Assembly (NCBI RefSeq): GCF_900156105.1
Contig: NZ_FTMS01000012.1
Coordinates: 62,001-126,000, forward strand
DNA from: Alkalispirochaeta americana
Lineage (GTDB): Bacteria; Spirochaetota; Spirochaetia; DSM-27196; Alkalispirochaetaceae
Length of the DNA stretch: 64,000 nucleotides
Reading direction: 5' to 3'
Under the pieces are notes generated by a model, which worked only from the letters and a program-made list of their open reading frames with translations, had not been told where the DNA came from and searched no databases. A program made the position numbers and the translations under genes. The first letter of the stretch is position 1. Every line of letters starts with the position of its first letter. Positions 56,281 through 64,000 of this stretch are shown piece after piece.

Positions 56281-57117
56281 TCACCCCTGGAGTTCCACCG
56301 GGATTTGAAGCTTGATAAACATCTGGCGTTCGTTTTGCTCAAAGACCGGCAATTCAGCCACTACTTCGCAGAGGTAGTCCCCTGCGATCCGGCCCTTCTG
56401 TTCCTCCAGAGCCCGGAGGAGCTTCTCGGCGTAGGCCCGTTCCTTGTGAAAACTGTCGCAGTAGATGCAGAGAAAAGTCCCTGCGGAAATTGTCTCGAGT
56501 CGTTGCGTTTCGGGAAAGGGAGTATCCACAAAAAGGAATATCTCCGTCGAGACGAACTCCCGCTTTTCCAGCCGCCCTTTGCGAAGGATCGATCCGACGT
56601 TGCAAAAATATACCAGGGGCAGCTTCTTCAGCAAAATGTGGCTCTTGAGTTCCCGGAGAATGTACTCGTAGGTTTCAATGCCGTAATCGTAGATGTTTAT
56701 TCCGCCGTCGTAGCGGTAGATAGTCCGTTCCGGCAGATACTCCAGGATAATTGTGCCGTCCCTGGGGCCTGAACGGTACCGCCGAAAATTTTCCATCTCT
56801 CGCAGAACTGCTTTTTCCGTGGTCTGGAGTTGCTGGATTTGACGGCTCAGGTTCTGGCGCTGGCGCTCCAGTAGATCCTGGATAACTGCGGGGTCCTCTC
56901 TCTTGAGCTGTTCCTGGATTTCGGTGAGGTTCATCCCCAGCGATTTCATGTGTTGAATCATGTCCAGCCGGGCCGATTGTTTTATGCTGTAGTAGCGGTA
57001 CCCGTTGGCGGGATCGATCCGCTCGGGTTTGAGCAGGCCTATTTTTTCGTAGTATCGAAGGGTCTGGGCGGAAATACTGTTGATTCGGGCCATGTCGCCC
57101 ACGCGAAGCAGATTCAT
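56281..57117 (-). CDS. MerR-family transcriptional regulator with GyrI-like effector domain
   Basis: 278 residues from ATG 57117, which forms an ATGA overlap with the upstream gene. N-terminal MerR winged helix (LLRVGDMARINSISAQTLRY, then YEKIGLLKPERIDPANGYRY), a dimerisation coiled coil (about 80-115), and a C-terminal effector domain of about 150 residues with Tyr/Glu-rich strands, as in BmrR-like drug sensors. There are no metal-binding cysteines at the MerR/CueR positions, so an organic ligand is likely. The predicted target is the 19-bp-spacer promoter just downstream. Confidence 0.88.
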   Translation of the reverse strand: MNLLRVGDMARINSISAQTLRYYEKIGLLKPERIDPANGYRYYSIKQSARLDMIQHMKSLGMNLTEIQEQLKREDPAVIQDLLERQRQNLSRQIQQLQTTEKAVLREMENFRRYRSGPRDGTIILEYLPERTIYRYDGGINIYDYGIETYEYILRELKSHILLKKLPLVYFCNVGSILRKGRLEKREFVSTEIFLFVDTPFPETQRLETISAGTFLCIYCDSFHKERAYAEKLLRALEEQKGRIAGDYLCEVVAELPVFEQNERQMFIKLQIPVELQG

Positions 57118-57863
57118 GGCGTCCCACGGGGCTCTACCAGGTTCCATCGTCGGCTGATTTGGCGGAAGTGGTTCGCTGAACCGGGAAACGATGAAAAGTC
57201 TACCAGAGAGAGCTGCTTTGCAAGGGTGTCCAGTTCCGGGATTTGGGCCAGATGAAGCTTCACAAGCTCTGCCTGCTCCGGGGAAAGCTCGGTCAGAACC
57301 ATCCCGAAGTGAAAGCCGTAGAATCGCCCGGGAGCAATTTTGATCGAGGGAGGAACAAAAACCGACCTGAACGTGACTGTATCCTGATCGTGTCGGTAGA
57401 GAACCGTTGCCCCTGGTTGTTCGCTCCCTTCTGCCGGGGAGTTCCCTTCAGGCTGACTCGCGCTATCTGCCAGAGTGACAGGAAGCATCATGTGGCTTAC
57501 CAGAAAAGAGGGAACATGATGGACCTCAAGAGGTCTCAGGCCCTGAAGCATCCGGTCGAAATGGTAGCGACAGGAAAAATAGCGCAGGGCATCCTTGCGG
57601 GTGATGGTGAACTGCCGGGGATCGTCCCGGGAGAAGGAGGCAAACTCCACAAAGAGCTGGAGCGGTGTTTTGACGGGGTTTTTCGCGGCAGCCTCCAGGA
57701 AGGGTTTCAGGGGAATACGGTGATCCTCCTGGCGGTGTTCCCTTGGCACCGCTCCCAGGGCAGCAAAAAGGGCCTGGTCTGTCTCGGCCGTTACGGGGCA
57801 CTGGCAGCTGATTGTTCCGTAGAGCACCGTTCGCACCGCGCCGTATTCGATCATGATTTCCAT
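57114..57863 (-). CDS. protein of unknown function co-transcribed with the MerR regulator
   Basis: 249 residues from ATG 57863 with GGGGAGG upstream. No signal peptide or transmembrane helix. Mixed alpha/beta composition with several aromatic and histidine residues (SCRYHFDRMLQGLRPLEVHH; GRFYGFHFGMVLTELSP). A Ser/Glu/Pro-rich insertion lies near residue 160. It is not recognised as a known family. It is first in a minus-strand unit with MerR and, beyond a 154-bp gap, the dehydrogenase. Confidence 0.6.
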   Translation of the reverse strand: MEIMIEYGAVRTVLYGTISCQCPVTAETDQALFAALGAVPREHRQEDHRIPLKPFLEAAAKNPVKTPLQLFVEFASFSRDDPRQFTITRKDALRYFSCRYHFDRMLQGLRPLEVHHVPSFLVSHMMLPVTLADSASQPEGNSPAEGSEQPGATVLYRHDQDTVTFRSVFVPPSIKIAPGRFYGFHFGMVLTELSPEQAELVKLHLAQIPELDTLAKQLSLVDFSSFPGSANHFRQISRRWNLVEPRGTP

Positions 57864-57914
57864 GGCACCTCCCCTGTTCTTTTCCCGAGGGAATCGCTCC
57901 GCATCGGCTGTGCC

Positions 57915-57944
57915 ATTGTATCTGACAGGACCGAGGATAATCAA
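57915..57944 (-). promoter_or_regulatory. promoter for the unknown-gene/MerR unit
   Basis: Minus strand: TTGATT (57944-57939), an 18-bp spacer and TACAAT (57920-57915). A GATAAT-CAATT-ATTATC dyad overlaps the -35 side (57936-57952), a possible operator. Confidence 0.5.
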
Positions 57945-57996
57945 TTATTATCGTCAGAAATGGCCCTGCAAGAAATCTCCTGGCAGAACCTGCGCA

Positions 57997-58044
57997 TTGA
58001 CGCAGACCGTGGATCTGGTGTTTATAAGAGCGTGTTTATAAGAG
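57997..58044 (+). promoter_or_regulatory. typA promoter with duplicated -10 segment
   Basis: TTGACG (57997-58002) and TTTATA (58021-58026), 18 bp apart. The 13-bp segment GTGTTTATAAGAG occurs at 58018-58030 and again at 58032-58044 (14-bp period), so two candidate -10 boxes exist just before the ATG at 58051. Confidence 0.45.
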
Positions 58045-58050
58045 AGAATA

Positions 58051-59868
58051 ATGAGTAGTCATACAAGAAACGAGACGATCCGCAATGTGGCGATTATCGC
58101 CCACGTCGACCACGGAAAGACAACCCTGGTGGACGCCATGTTCCAGCGGGCGGGAATCTTCCGTGAGGGCCAGGTCCTTGAAGAGCGGCTTATGGACCGG
58201 ATGGATCTTGAGCGCGAGCGGGGCATCACCATCGCAGCCAAGAACTGCGCCGTTACCTGGAAGGGTGTCAAGATAAACATTATTGACACCCCGGGCCACG
58301 CCGATTTTGGCGGTGAGGTGGAGCGGGCTCTCTCCATGGTGGACGGAGCAATCCTGCTGGTAGACGCTGCCGAAGGCCCGCTTCCCCAGACCCGGTTTGT
58401 CCTGAACAAAACCCTGGAAGCTGGCATGCCGGTCATCGTGGTGATCAATAAAATCGACCGGGGCGATGCACGCCCCCTGGCGGTGCTCTCCGAGATATCG
58501 GACCTCTTTATCGATCTCGATGCAACCGAAGAACAGTACGATTTTCCTCTGCTCTATGCGGTTGCCCGGGACGGAATCGCCCAGCCCGATCTGGAAGAGC
58601 GCGGCACGAGCCTGGACCCGCTGCTTGATGCGGTACTATCGGAGATTCCCGGGCCGATTGTCCGGGAAGACAAACCCTTCCAGATGCTTGTATCCGATCT
58701 GGGATATTCCGATTATCTGGGGCGCCTGGCCATCGGCCGGATCTATAACCAGAGCCTGAAAGCCTCGGAGTCTCTGGTTCGTCTGGACGACAAAGGGCAG
58801 AGCACACCCTTGCGAGTGAGCAAACTCCAGGTGTATCAGGGAATATCCATTGTCGATGCCGATCATATTCAGCCGGGAGATGTGGTCATCCTGGCGGGAA
58901 TAGAAGACGTTCACATAGGAGACACGATCTGCACCGCCGCGGCTCCCAAGGCGATGAAAAGAATCACCGTCGACGAGCCCACGGTGGCGATGCTCTTCAT
59001 GCGGAACAGTGGCCCCCTGGCAGGAAAAGAGGGGCGCTTTGTTCAATCCACGCGGATTGGCGAGCGACTCAAGAAGGAGACCCTTCGGAACGTCTCGCTC
59101 GTGGTGGAACCCTCCGAGGGAGGGGAAGGCTTTCTGGTGAAAGGCCGGGGTGAGTTCCAGATGGCGATCCTCATTGAACAGATGCGGCGCGAAGGATTCG
59201 AGCTCTGCGTGGGGCGACCCCAGGTGATCTTGCGGACCCGCGATGGAAAGAAAGAAGAGCCCGTGGAGCGCCTCTTTATCGATTGTGCCGATGAGTACGT
59301 GGGAATCGTCACCGAGAAGATCAGTCTCCGGAAGGGTCGAATGGTGAACCTGGTGAACCACTCCCGGGGGCGAACCCGCCTGGAGTTCTCGATCCCCAGC
59401 CGGGGCTTGATCGGATTCCGCGACGAGCTGCTCACCGATACCCGGGGTACGGGCATCATGAACGCCTATCTGGAAGGGTACGAGTCTTACCGGGGCGATT
59501 TCCCCTCACGAGCCACGGGTTCACTCATTTCGGACCGGGCGGGGAGCGCTGTTCCCTACGCGCTGTTTAATCTGGAGCCCCGGGGGCAGATGTTCGTCGG
59601 TGCAGGAGACCCCGTCTACGAGGGAATGGTTGTAGGCGAACACAACCGGGACAACGATCTGGATGTGAACCCCTGCAAGACAAAGAAGCTTTCCAACGTC
59701 CGGGCTTCGGGGCGCGATGACAACGTCGTTCTCACGCCCCATCGTGTGATGACCCTGGAGATGGCGTTGAACTTCATTCGTGATGACGAGATCGTGGAGG
59801 TTACTCCTGCATCGTTGCGAATGCGGAAAATGACACTGGCCGCCACCGAGAGAAAACGGGCTCGGTGA
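58051..59868 (+). CDS. typA: translational GTPase TypA/BipA
   Basis: 605 residues, the family length. G1 AHVDHGKTT, switch I with RGITIAAKN, G3 DTPGHADFGGE, G4 NKIDR; then the beta-barrel domain II, EF-G-like domains III and V, and the TypA-specific C-terminal domain (RASGRDDNVVLTPHRVMTLE). A ribosome-associated GTPase that helps 50S assembly and stress or low-temperature growth. It is a single gene with its own promoter, convergent with araA. Confidence 0.97.
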   Translation: MSSHTRNETIRNVAIIAHVDHGKTTLVDAMFQRAGIFREGQVLEERLMDRMDLERERGITIAAKNCAVTWKGVKINIIDTPGHADFGGEVERALSMVDGAILLVDAAEGPLPQTRFVLNKTLEAGMPVIVVINKIDRGDARPLAVLSEISDLFIDLDATEEQYDFPLLYAVARDGIAQPDLEERGTSLDPLLDAVLSEIPGPIVREDKPFQMLVSDLGYSDYLGRLAIGRIYNQSLKASESLVRLDDKGQSTPLRVSKLQVYQGISIVDADHIQPGDVVILAGIEDVHIGDTICTAAAPKAMKRITVDEPTVAMLFMRNSGPLAGKEGRFVQSTRIGERLKKETLRNVSLVVEPSEGGEGFLVKGRGEFQMAILIEQMRREGFELCVGRPQVILRTRDGKKEEPVERLFIDCADEYVGIVTEKISLRKGRMVNLVNHSRGRTRLEFSIPSRGLIGFRDELLTDTRGTGIMNAYLEGYESYRGDFPSRATGSLISDRAGSAVPYALFNLEPRGQMFVGAGDPVYEGMVVGEHNRDNDLDVNPCKTKKLSNVRASGRDDNVVLTPHRVMTLEMALNFIRDDEIVEVTPASLRMRKMTLAATERKRAR

Positions 59869-59901
59869 GGGCCAGCACCGGGGCATCGACAGGATAACGA
59901 A

Positions 59902-61428
59902 TCAGAAGGATCGGTTTAGCCGCCAGTACAACTCGTTCCAGCGCAGTTGCTCGCGGAAGGGCCGGATCTCGGTGTGTTCGTTGATCAGGACACACTCGAT
60001 TCCGGCTATCTCGGCGTAGTCTTCCAGCATCTCGGCAGTTACAGACTGGCTGAACCCGGTATGATGACTTCCTCCGGCATAAATCCAGGCTGTTGCTGCT
60101 GTGGTCAAATCCGGCCGGGGAATCCAGAGTGTTCGTGCAACAGGAAGCTTCGGGAGATCCTCATCGGGTTGGGTCGAATCAACATTATTTACTATGAGCC
60201 GGAGACGGTTTCCAAGATCAACAAGGGATGCGTTCAGGGCGGGTCCTTCGGCTGTATCAAAAACGAGCCGGACGGGATCAGCTTTTCCTCCAATGCCCAA
60301 GGGGCTGATTTTCAACAGGGGTTTTCCTGTGGCAATCGAAGGGCATATCTCCAGCATGTGAGAGCCGAGCACTCGTTCTCGGCCTGGTTCAAAATGGTAG
60401 GTGTAATCTTCCATGAAGGAGGTGCCGCCTGGCAACCCGTCGCCCATCACCTTCATGGCGCGGACAAGTGCTGCAACTTTCCAGTCTCCCTCAGCGCCGA
60501 ACCCGTATCCATCGGCCATGAGTCGCTGTACAGCAAGGCCGGGCAGCTGATCAAGCCCTGCCAGATTCTCAAAGGTATCGGTGAAACCACAGAAATTCCC
60601 TGCCTCAAGAAAGGATCGGAGGCCCAATTCCTGACGAGCTGCGTATCGCAGAGACTGCCGGCATTTTCCCCCCGCCTGAAGCCCAGGGGCGAGACTGTAG
60701 TCCTGCTCGTATTGGTGTAGAAGAAGATCGATATCTCCCTCCGGAACAGCCTCAAGATGATCAACGAATTCTGACAAGCCGTATCCATTCACGGAGTATC
60801 CCAGTTGAATCTCCGCCTCGACTTTGTTTCCCTCGGTTACAGCTACATTACGCATGTTATCACCGAAACGGGCAATGCGGGCTCCCTGCTGATCGGCCCA
60901 TGCTGTGGCCGCCCGGCTCCAGATGCCGATCTTTTCCTGTACTCTGCTGTCGCTCCAGTGGCCGGTCACCACCTTTCTGTGCAATCCCAGCCGGGATGCA
61001 ATGAACCCAAACTCACGTCCGCCATGAGCCGACTGGTGCAAGTTCATGTAGTCCATGTCGATAGAATCCCAAGGGATATCCCGATTGAACTGTGTATGGA
61101 AATGAAGAAGGGGCTTTGAAAGTTTCTTGAGCCCGCGAATCCACATCTTGGCCGGCGAAAAAGTGTGCATCCAGAGAATTACCCCAACACAGGATTCGTC
61201 TTCTGAAGCACGAGCCAGATTGGAGACAATCTCATCAGCCGTAGTGAGGACTGTCCTGAAGGTTATCCGCACGGGTATATGGAGGCTTTGATCAAGTTCT
61301 TGAGCAATTTTTTTGGCATTTTCATGGACTTCCTTGAGGGGGCCAGGGCCGTACAGGTGTTGGCTACCGCAGAACATCCATATTTCTTTTGTTCTGTACA
61401 ATTCGGATAGTTGCTTTGTCGCTTTCAT
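59902..61428 (-). CDS. araA: L-arabinose isomerase
   Basis: 508 residues. It converts L-arabinose to L-ribulose. Motifs are [35 protein letters not shown], the catalytic regions FMEDYTYHF and [11 protein letters not shown], and [10 protein letters not shown]. Glutamates and histidines of the Mn2+ site lie in these segments. SD AGGAGA. It is the downstream gene of a regulator-isomerase unit; the ribulokinase gene is transcribed the other way from the shared control region. Confidence 0.97.
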   Translation of the reverse strand: MKATKQLSELYRTKEIWMFCGSQHLYGPGPLKEVHENAKKIAQELDQSLHIPVRITFRTVLTTADEIVSNLARASEDESCVGVILWMHTFSPAKMWIRGLKKLSKPLLHFHTQFNRDIPWDSIDMDYMNLHQSAHGGREFGFIASRLGLHRKVVTGHWSDSRVQEKIGIWSRAATAWADQQGARIARFGDNMRNVAVTEGNKVEAEIQLGYSVNGYGLSEFVDHLEAVPEGDIDLLLHQYEQDYSLAPGLQAGGKCRQSLRYAARQELGLRSFLEAGNFCGFTDTFENLAGLDQLPGLAVQRLMADGYGFGAEGDWKVAALVRAMKVMGDGLPGGTSFMEDYTYHFEPGRERVLGSHMLEICPSIATGKPLLKISPLGIGGKADPVRLVFDTAEGPALNASLVDLGNRLRLIVNNVDSTQPDEDLPKLPVARTLWIPRPDLTTAATAWIYAGGSHHTGFSQSVTAEMLEDYAEIAGIECVLINEHTEIRPFREQLRWNELYWRLNRSF

Positions 61429-62528
61429 GGGGTTTCTCCTGTTGTGATGGAATACTCGGGGTGAAAGGGAAGATTTTCCCGCATCATGAGATCGATAGGG
61501 ATTCGATCAGTTCTTGGAATCGACTCATTAAGTATGGTGGATCGATAAAGCGCGTAGAACGCTTTATAGCCCTGGTTTTCAGGGTGCTGGTTCATGATAA
61601 AATCGATAGAACCATCAATGAGACATTTCACATTTCCGGGGATCAGATCGTACCCGATTATCCGGGGGGTGTATCCTTGGGGAAGGAGACTTACAATCTT
61701 GTGGGAGGCCGAGTTTGTTACAAAGATTCCCTCCATGTCTCTTCGTTCGTCAAGCCAGCGGGGTAAAAGCTTCCATTGGTCATCAGAGGCCAGACTCAAA
61801 TGATCGAGGCGCGCCTTTCGGGTTTTATTGCCCGGAGAGCCCCCGCTGAAGTAGTTTTCGAATCCCTGACGACGTAGCTGGAGGTGATGAGAACTCATGC
61901 CGGGGGTAATAGTGAGAAAGCGTTTCTCCTGACAGAGAATATCCAGTAATTTTCCTGCGATGTAACCGCTTTCAAGACTATCGGCAGAGATTGTGGAGAG
62001 CACTGAGGCTCCTGGCAAAGTCCCGTCAATCAGAACCACAGGACAGGGTTGTAGTTCTTCCACAAGTTTCCGGGAAGCATCCTCTATGGTTGGGGCCATA
62101 ATGATGCCGCTGGAATCCTGGTGGACGAGCCCTGCTGTGGCAGTCAGAAATGAATCATTGCTGAATCTATCATAATAGATGAACTCAACTTCGACATAAT
62201 GATGGGCAAGTTCAGCGGCGGCCTTCTGGATGCCCCGTATGATCCACTGCCAGTATCCGCTGTCTTGATTTGGAAAAGGAAGTAGACCAATAAAGACTCG
62301 CGGTGTAGCTTTGGACAGATTGCTTGCCGCGCGGTTGGGGGAGAATCCCAAACGTTGTGCAGATTCAATGACACGGCGAGTTGTCTCGGGGGCTACTCTT
62401 CCACGCTTGTGCAAAACACGGTCAACCGTCCCAATAGAAACGTCTGCAGCCTGGGCGACATCTTTCATTGTAGGTTTTCTCTTTCCTTGAGAGGGCGGCG
62501 GTTTGTGATCGCTCCAGGGTTTTTTCAT
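61425..62528 (-). CDS. LacI-family regulator of the arabinose genes
   Basis: 367 residues. N-terminal LacI helix-turn-helix ([20 protein letters not shown]) after about 20 extra residues, hinge helix ([13 protein letters not shown]), and a periplasmic-binding-like effector core ([26 protein letters not shown]). AGGAGG lies 11 bases before the ATG, directly beside operator 62546-62565, so the gene is probably autoregulated. It overlaps araA by 4 bp. Unlike the AraC-type E. coli regulator or the GntR-type B. subtilis AraR, this is a LacI-type repressor; L-arabinose or L-ribulose is the likely inducer. Confidence 0.88.
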   Translation of the reverse strand: MKKPWSDHKPPPSQGKRKPTMKDVAQAADVSIGTVDRVLHKRGRVAPETTRRVIESAQRLGFSPNRAASNLSKATPRVFIGLLPFPNQDSGYWQWIIRGIQKAAAELAHHYVEVEFIYYDRFSNDSFLTATAGLVHQDSSGIIMAPTIEDASRKLVEELQPCPVVLIDGTLPGASVLSTISADSLESGYIAGKLLDILCQEKRFLTITPGMSSHHLQLRRQGFENYFSGGSPGNKTRKARLDHLSLASDDQWKLLPRWLDERRDMEGIFVTNSASHKIVSLLPQGYTPRIIGYDLIPGNVKCLIDGSIDFIMNQHPENQGYKAFYALYRSTILNESIPRTDRIPIDLMMRENLPFHPEYSITTGETP

Positions 62529-62545
62529 TCTTTTTAGTGCCTCCT

Positions 62546-62565
62546 TTGCGTTATCGTTAACGTCA
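62546..62565. promoter_or_regulatory. LacI-type operator O1
   Basis: TTGCGTTATCGTTAACGTCA: half-sites GCGTTA and TAACG(T) around TCGT. It abuts the SD of the regulator gene, so binding would block regulator and araA transcription. Confidence 0.75.
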
Positions 62566-62574
62566 TCATGTGCT

Positions 62575-62603
62575 ATTTTCTGTTTGTATCATGATAATGT
62601 CAA
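62575..62603 (-). promoter_or_regulatory. promoter for the regulator-araA unit
   Basis: Minus strand: consensus TTGACA (62603-62598), a 17-bp spacer and GAAAAT (62580-62575). The -10 is weak but positioned just upstream of operator O1. Confidence 0.5.
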
Positions 62604-62611
62604 TATATTTC

Positions 62612-62640
62612 TTTACAACCACTCAGCCATGCGTTATCGT
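62612..62640 (+). promoter_or_regulatory. araB promoter overlapping operator O2
   Basis: TTTACA (62612-62617), a 17-bp spacer and TATCGT (62635-62640). The -10 lies inside the O2 palindrome, so repressor binding would exclude RNA polymerase. Confidence 0.5.
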
Positions 62641-62648
62641 TAACGCAT
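62629..62648. promoter_or_regulatory. LacI-type operator O2
   Basis: ATGCGTTATCGTTAACGCAT: perfect 8-bp half-sites around TCGT. It is centred 83 bp from O1 and 36 bp upstream of the araB start. Confidence 0.85.
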
Positions 62649-62683
62649 AGTTATTCTTGCTATTTGTTTATGGAGGAGGTTTC

Positions 62684-64000
62684 ATGAAGTACACAGTAGG
62701 TCTTGATTACGGGACCAATTCGGTGAGGGCGGTGTTGGTTCAGCTTTCCGATGGCGCGGAGCTTGCCACGAAAGTATGGGGCTATGCTCACGGAGACCAG
62801 GGGATCATCCTGGATAAAAGCGATCCCAATGTGGCTCGCCAGCATCCCCAGGATTACTTGGAAGGGGCAGAGCATACCCTCAAAGGGGTTGTCTGTTCTG
62901 CTGTGGAGAAGCACGGAATCGACCCGGTGGATATCATTGGCATTGGTGTTGATACCACAGGCAGTACTCCCATGCCGGTCCAAAGAGATCTTTCTCCCCT
63001 GACAGACCTTCCGGGCCATGGGGATGATCCCACAGTAATGGCGTGGCTTTGGAAAGATCACACTTCAATGGAGGAAGCTCAGGAGATAACGGAAAAGTCC
63101 CGCTCCAATCGACCTAGATTTCTGGAGAAAACAGGAGGAATTTATTCTTCGGAATGGTTCTGGGCAAAAATTTGGCGCGCCTATCGGGATAATTCTGGAT
63201 CCCTTGCTAAGGCCTACACATGGATGGAGATAGCCGACTGGATTCCTGCGCAGCTTGCAGGGATAACTGATCCGGATGCGGTAAAGCGATCCATCTGTGC
63301 GGCTGGACACAAGGGACTCTTTCACAAAGATTGGGGAGGGTATCCGGACCAGGAATTTCTTGCATTGCTTCATCCGGCTCTCGTAGAGATCAGGAAAACC
63401 CTTCCTGGAAAGGCTTGGACAGCCGACGCCTTGGCGGGAAAGCTGAGCAAGGAATGGGCCCGGAAAACGGGGATTCCCGAAGGAACTCCTATCGCAGTAG
63501 GGGCCTTTGACGCGCATCTGGGAGCGGTGGGATCGGGAATAAAAGAGGGAAGTCTTGTTAAAATTGTCGGGACTTCCACCTGCGATATCATGATAGCCCG
63601 TGATGATGGTCACGTTCCTGATATTCCCGGGATTTGCGGTATAGTTCCCGGGTCGGTTATTCCTGGCTATGCAGGAATCGAAGCGGGTCAGAGCGCTGTT
63701 GGAGATATCTTCAACTGGTTTGTCGAGCGAATCTCTCCGGGTGGACCGGAACGAGGAACCCACGAGTCACTTACCGAGGATGCCGAAAGACTCTTTCCCG
63801 GTGAGAGTGGTCTTCTGGCCCTGGACTGGCATAACGGAAACCGGACAGTTCTTGTTGATCAGGGGCTCACTGGATCAATTGTCGGTCTGACGTTGCAGAG
63901 TTCTCCTGCCGAAATCTATCGTTCTCTTGTGGAAGCCACAGCATACGGGGCACGAAGGATCGTCGAGCAAATTGAGCAGTACGGCCAAAAAATCGAAGAA
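62684..64000 (+). CDS. araB: L-ribulokinase (5' part, runs off the window)
   Basis: 439 residues visible, open to the last base. ATG with GGAGGAGG six bases upstream. An FGGY-family kinase: N-terminal phosphate loop YTVGLDYGTNSVRAVLV, GIGVDTTGSTPMPVQ, KDHTSMEEAQEI (family D-H substrate region), and the second half with VGAFDAHLGAVG, KIVGTSTCDIM and AGQSAVGDIFNWF. The D-T-T-G-S-T-P pattern marks the ribulokinase branch. It phosphorylates L-ribulose to ribulose 5-phosphate and is expressed divergently from the regulator and isomerase. A ribulose-phosphate epimerase gene (araD) may follow beyond the window. Confidence 0.95.
   Translation, partial: MKYTVGLDYGTNSVRAVLVQLSDGAELATKVWGYAHGDQGIILDKSDPNVARQHPQDYLEGAEHTLKGVVCSAVEKHGIDPVDIIGIGVDTTGSTPMPVQRDLSPLTDLPGHGDDPTVMAWLWKDHTSMEEAQEITEKSRSNRPRFLEKTGGIYSSEWFWAKIWRAYRDNSGSLAKAYTWMEIADWIPAQLAGITDPDAVKRSICAAGHKGLFHKDWGGYPDQEFLALLHPALVEIRKTLPGKAWTADALAGKLSKEWARKTGIPEGTPIAVGAFDAHLGAVGSGIKEGSLVKIVGTSTCDIMIARDDGHVPDIPGICGIVPGSVIPGYAGIEAGQSAVGDIFNWFVERISPGGPERGTHESLTEDAERLFPGESGLLALDWHNGNRTVLVDQGLTGSIVGLTLQSSPAEIYRSLVEATAYGARRIVEQIEQYGQKIEE

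Overview
The window is a 64 kb chromosomal stretch of a fairly GC-rich, densely packed bacterium, most likely a free-living spirochaete of the Spirochaetaceae/Alkalispirochaeta type. The inference rests on gene content: an adenylate cyclase / FecR-like / beta-barrel cluster that resembles (from memory) the Treponema TP0485-TP0484-TP0483 block, a DUF115 (Maf-like) protein, two chemoreceptors and a stand-alone CheY, many lipoproteins, and saccharolytic metabolism. No rRNA, CRISPR array, transposase or integrase was seen.

Layout. 1-6.8 kb: 3' part of a sigma-54 activator, a gene-poor stretch with inverted repeats and spaced GTAAA tracts, then a CheY-like receiver and a five-gene Opp/Dpp-type ABC importer. 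6.9-14 kb: TPR protein, acetate kinase and a DUF2779 nuclease-like protein; a divergent exported protein; YhbY, an iron-type alcohol dehydrogenase and a PfkB sugar kinase, joined by 4-base stop/start overlaps. 14-24.8 kb: DUF115 and a PpiD/SurA-like chaperone (minus strand), tRNA-Pro, an NlpD-like LysM/M23 protein followed by a group-2 sigma factor, a PduO-type cobalamin adenosyltransferase, an MTH1-like Nudix enzyme, a small possible HK97 A-domain protein, a large exported protein and an SfsA/GIY-YIG fusion. 24.8-33.3 kb: tRNA-Gly, an AT-rich CPBP protease gene, acyl-CoA synthetase, pyruvate kinase, a chemoreceptor with a zinc-binding CZB domain, and HrpB helicase.

33.3-47 kb is the most unusual part: a surface/lipoprotein island. 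A fibronectin-III lipoprotein gene lies between two exact 46-bp direct repeats. Next is a lipoprotein with a nearly identical 546-bp internal tandem duplication whose C-terminal Lcl/DUF1566 domain is put out of frame at a run of nine G residues, a candidate phase-variation switch. Two paralogous lipoproteins, an adenylate cyclase, a FecR-domain protein and a predicted outer-membrane barrel protein follow, most of them linked by overlapping start and stop codons.

47-64 kb: TrkH/TrkA potassium uptake, a TIM-barrel epimerase with an EamA transporter, an orphan periplasmic binding protein, a Cache-domain chemoreceptor, an unknown gene plus MerR regulator plus diaminopentanoate-dehydrogenase-like gene with a 19-bp-spacer MerR-type promoter, TypA, and an arabinose locus (araA, a LacI-type regulator, araB running off the end) with two matching palindromic operators 83 bp apart.

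Start codons were chosen by Shine-Dalgarno (SD) match, overlap with the upstream gene and family length. Family assignments are by motif recognition only; no database search was run.
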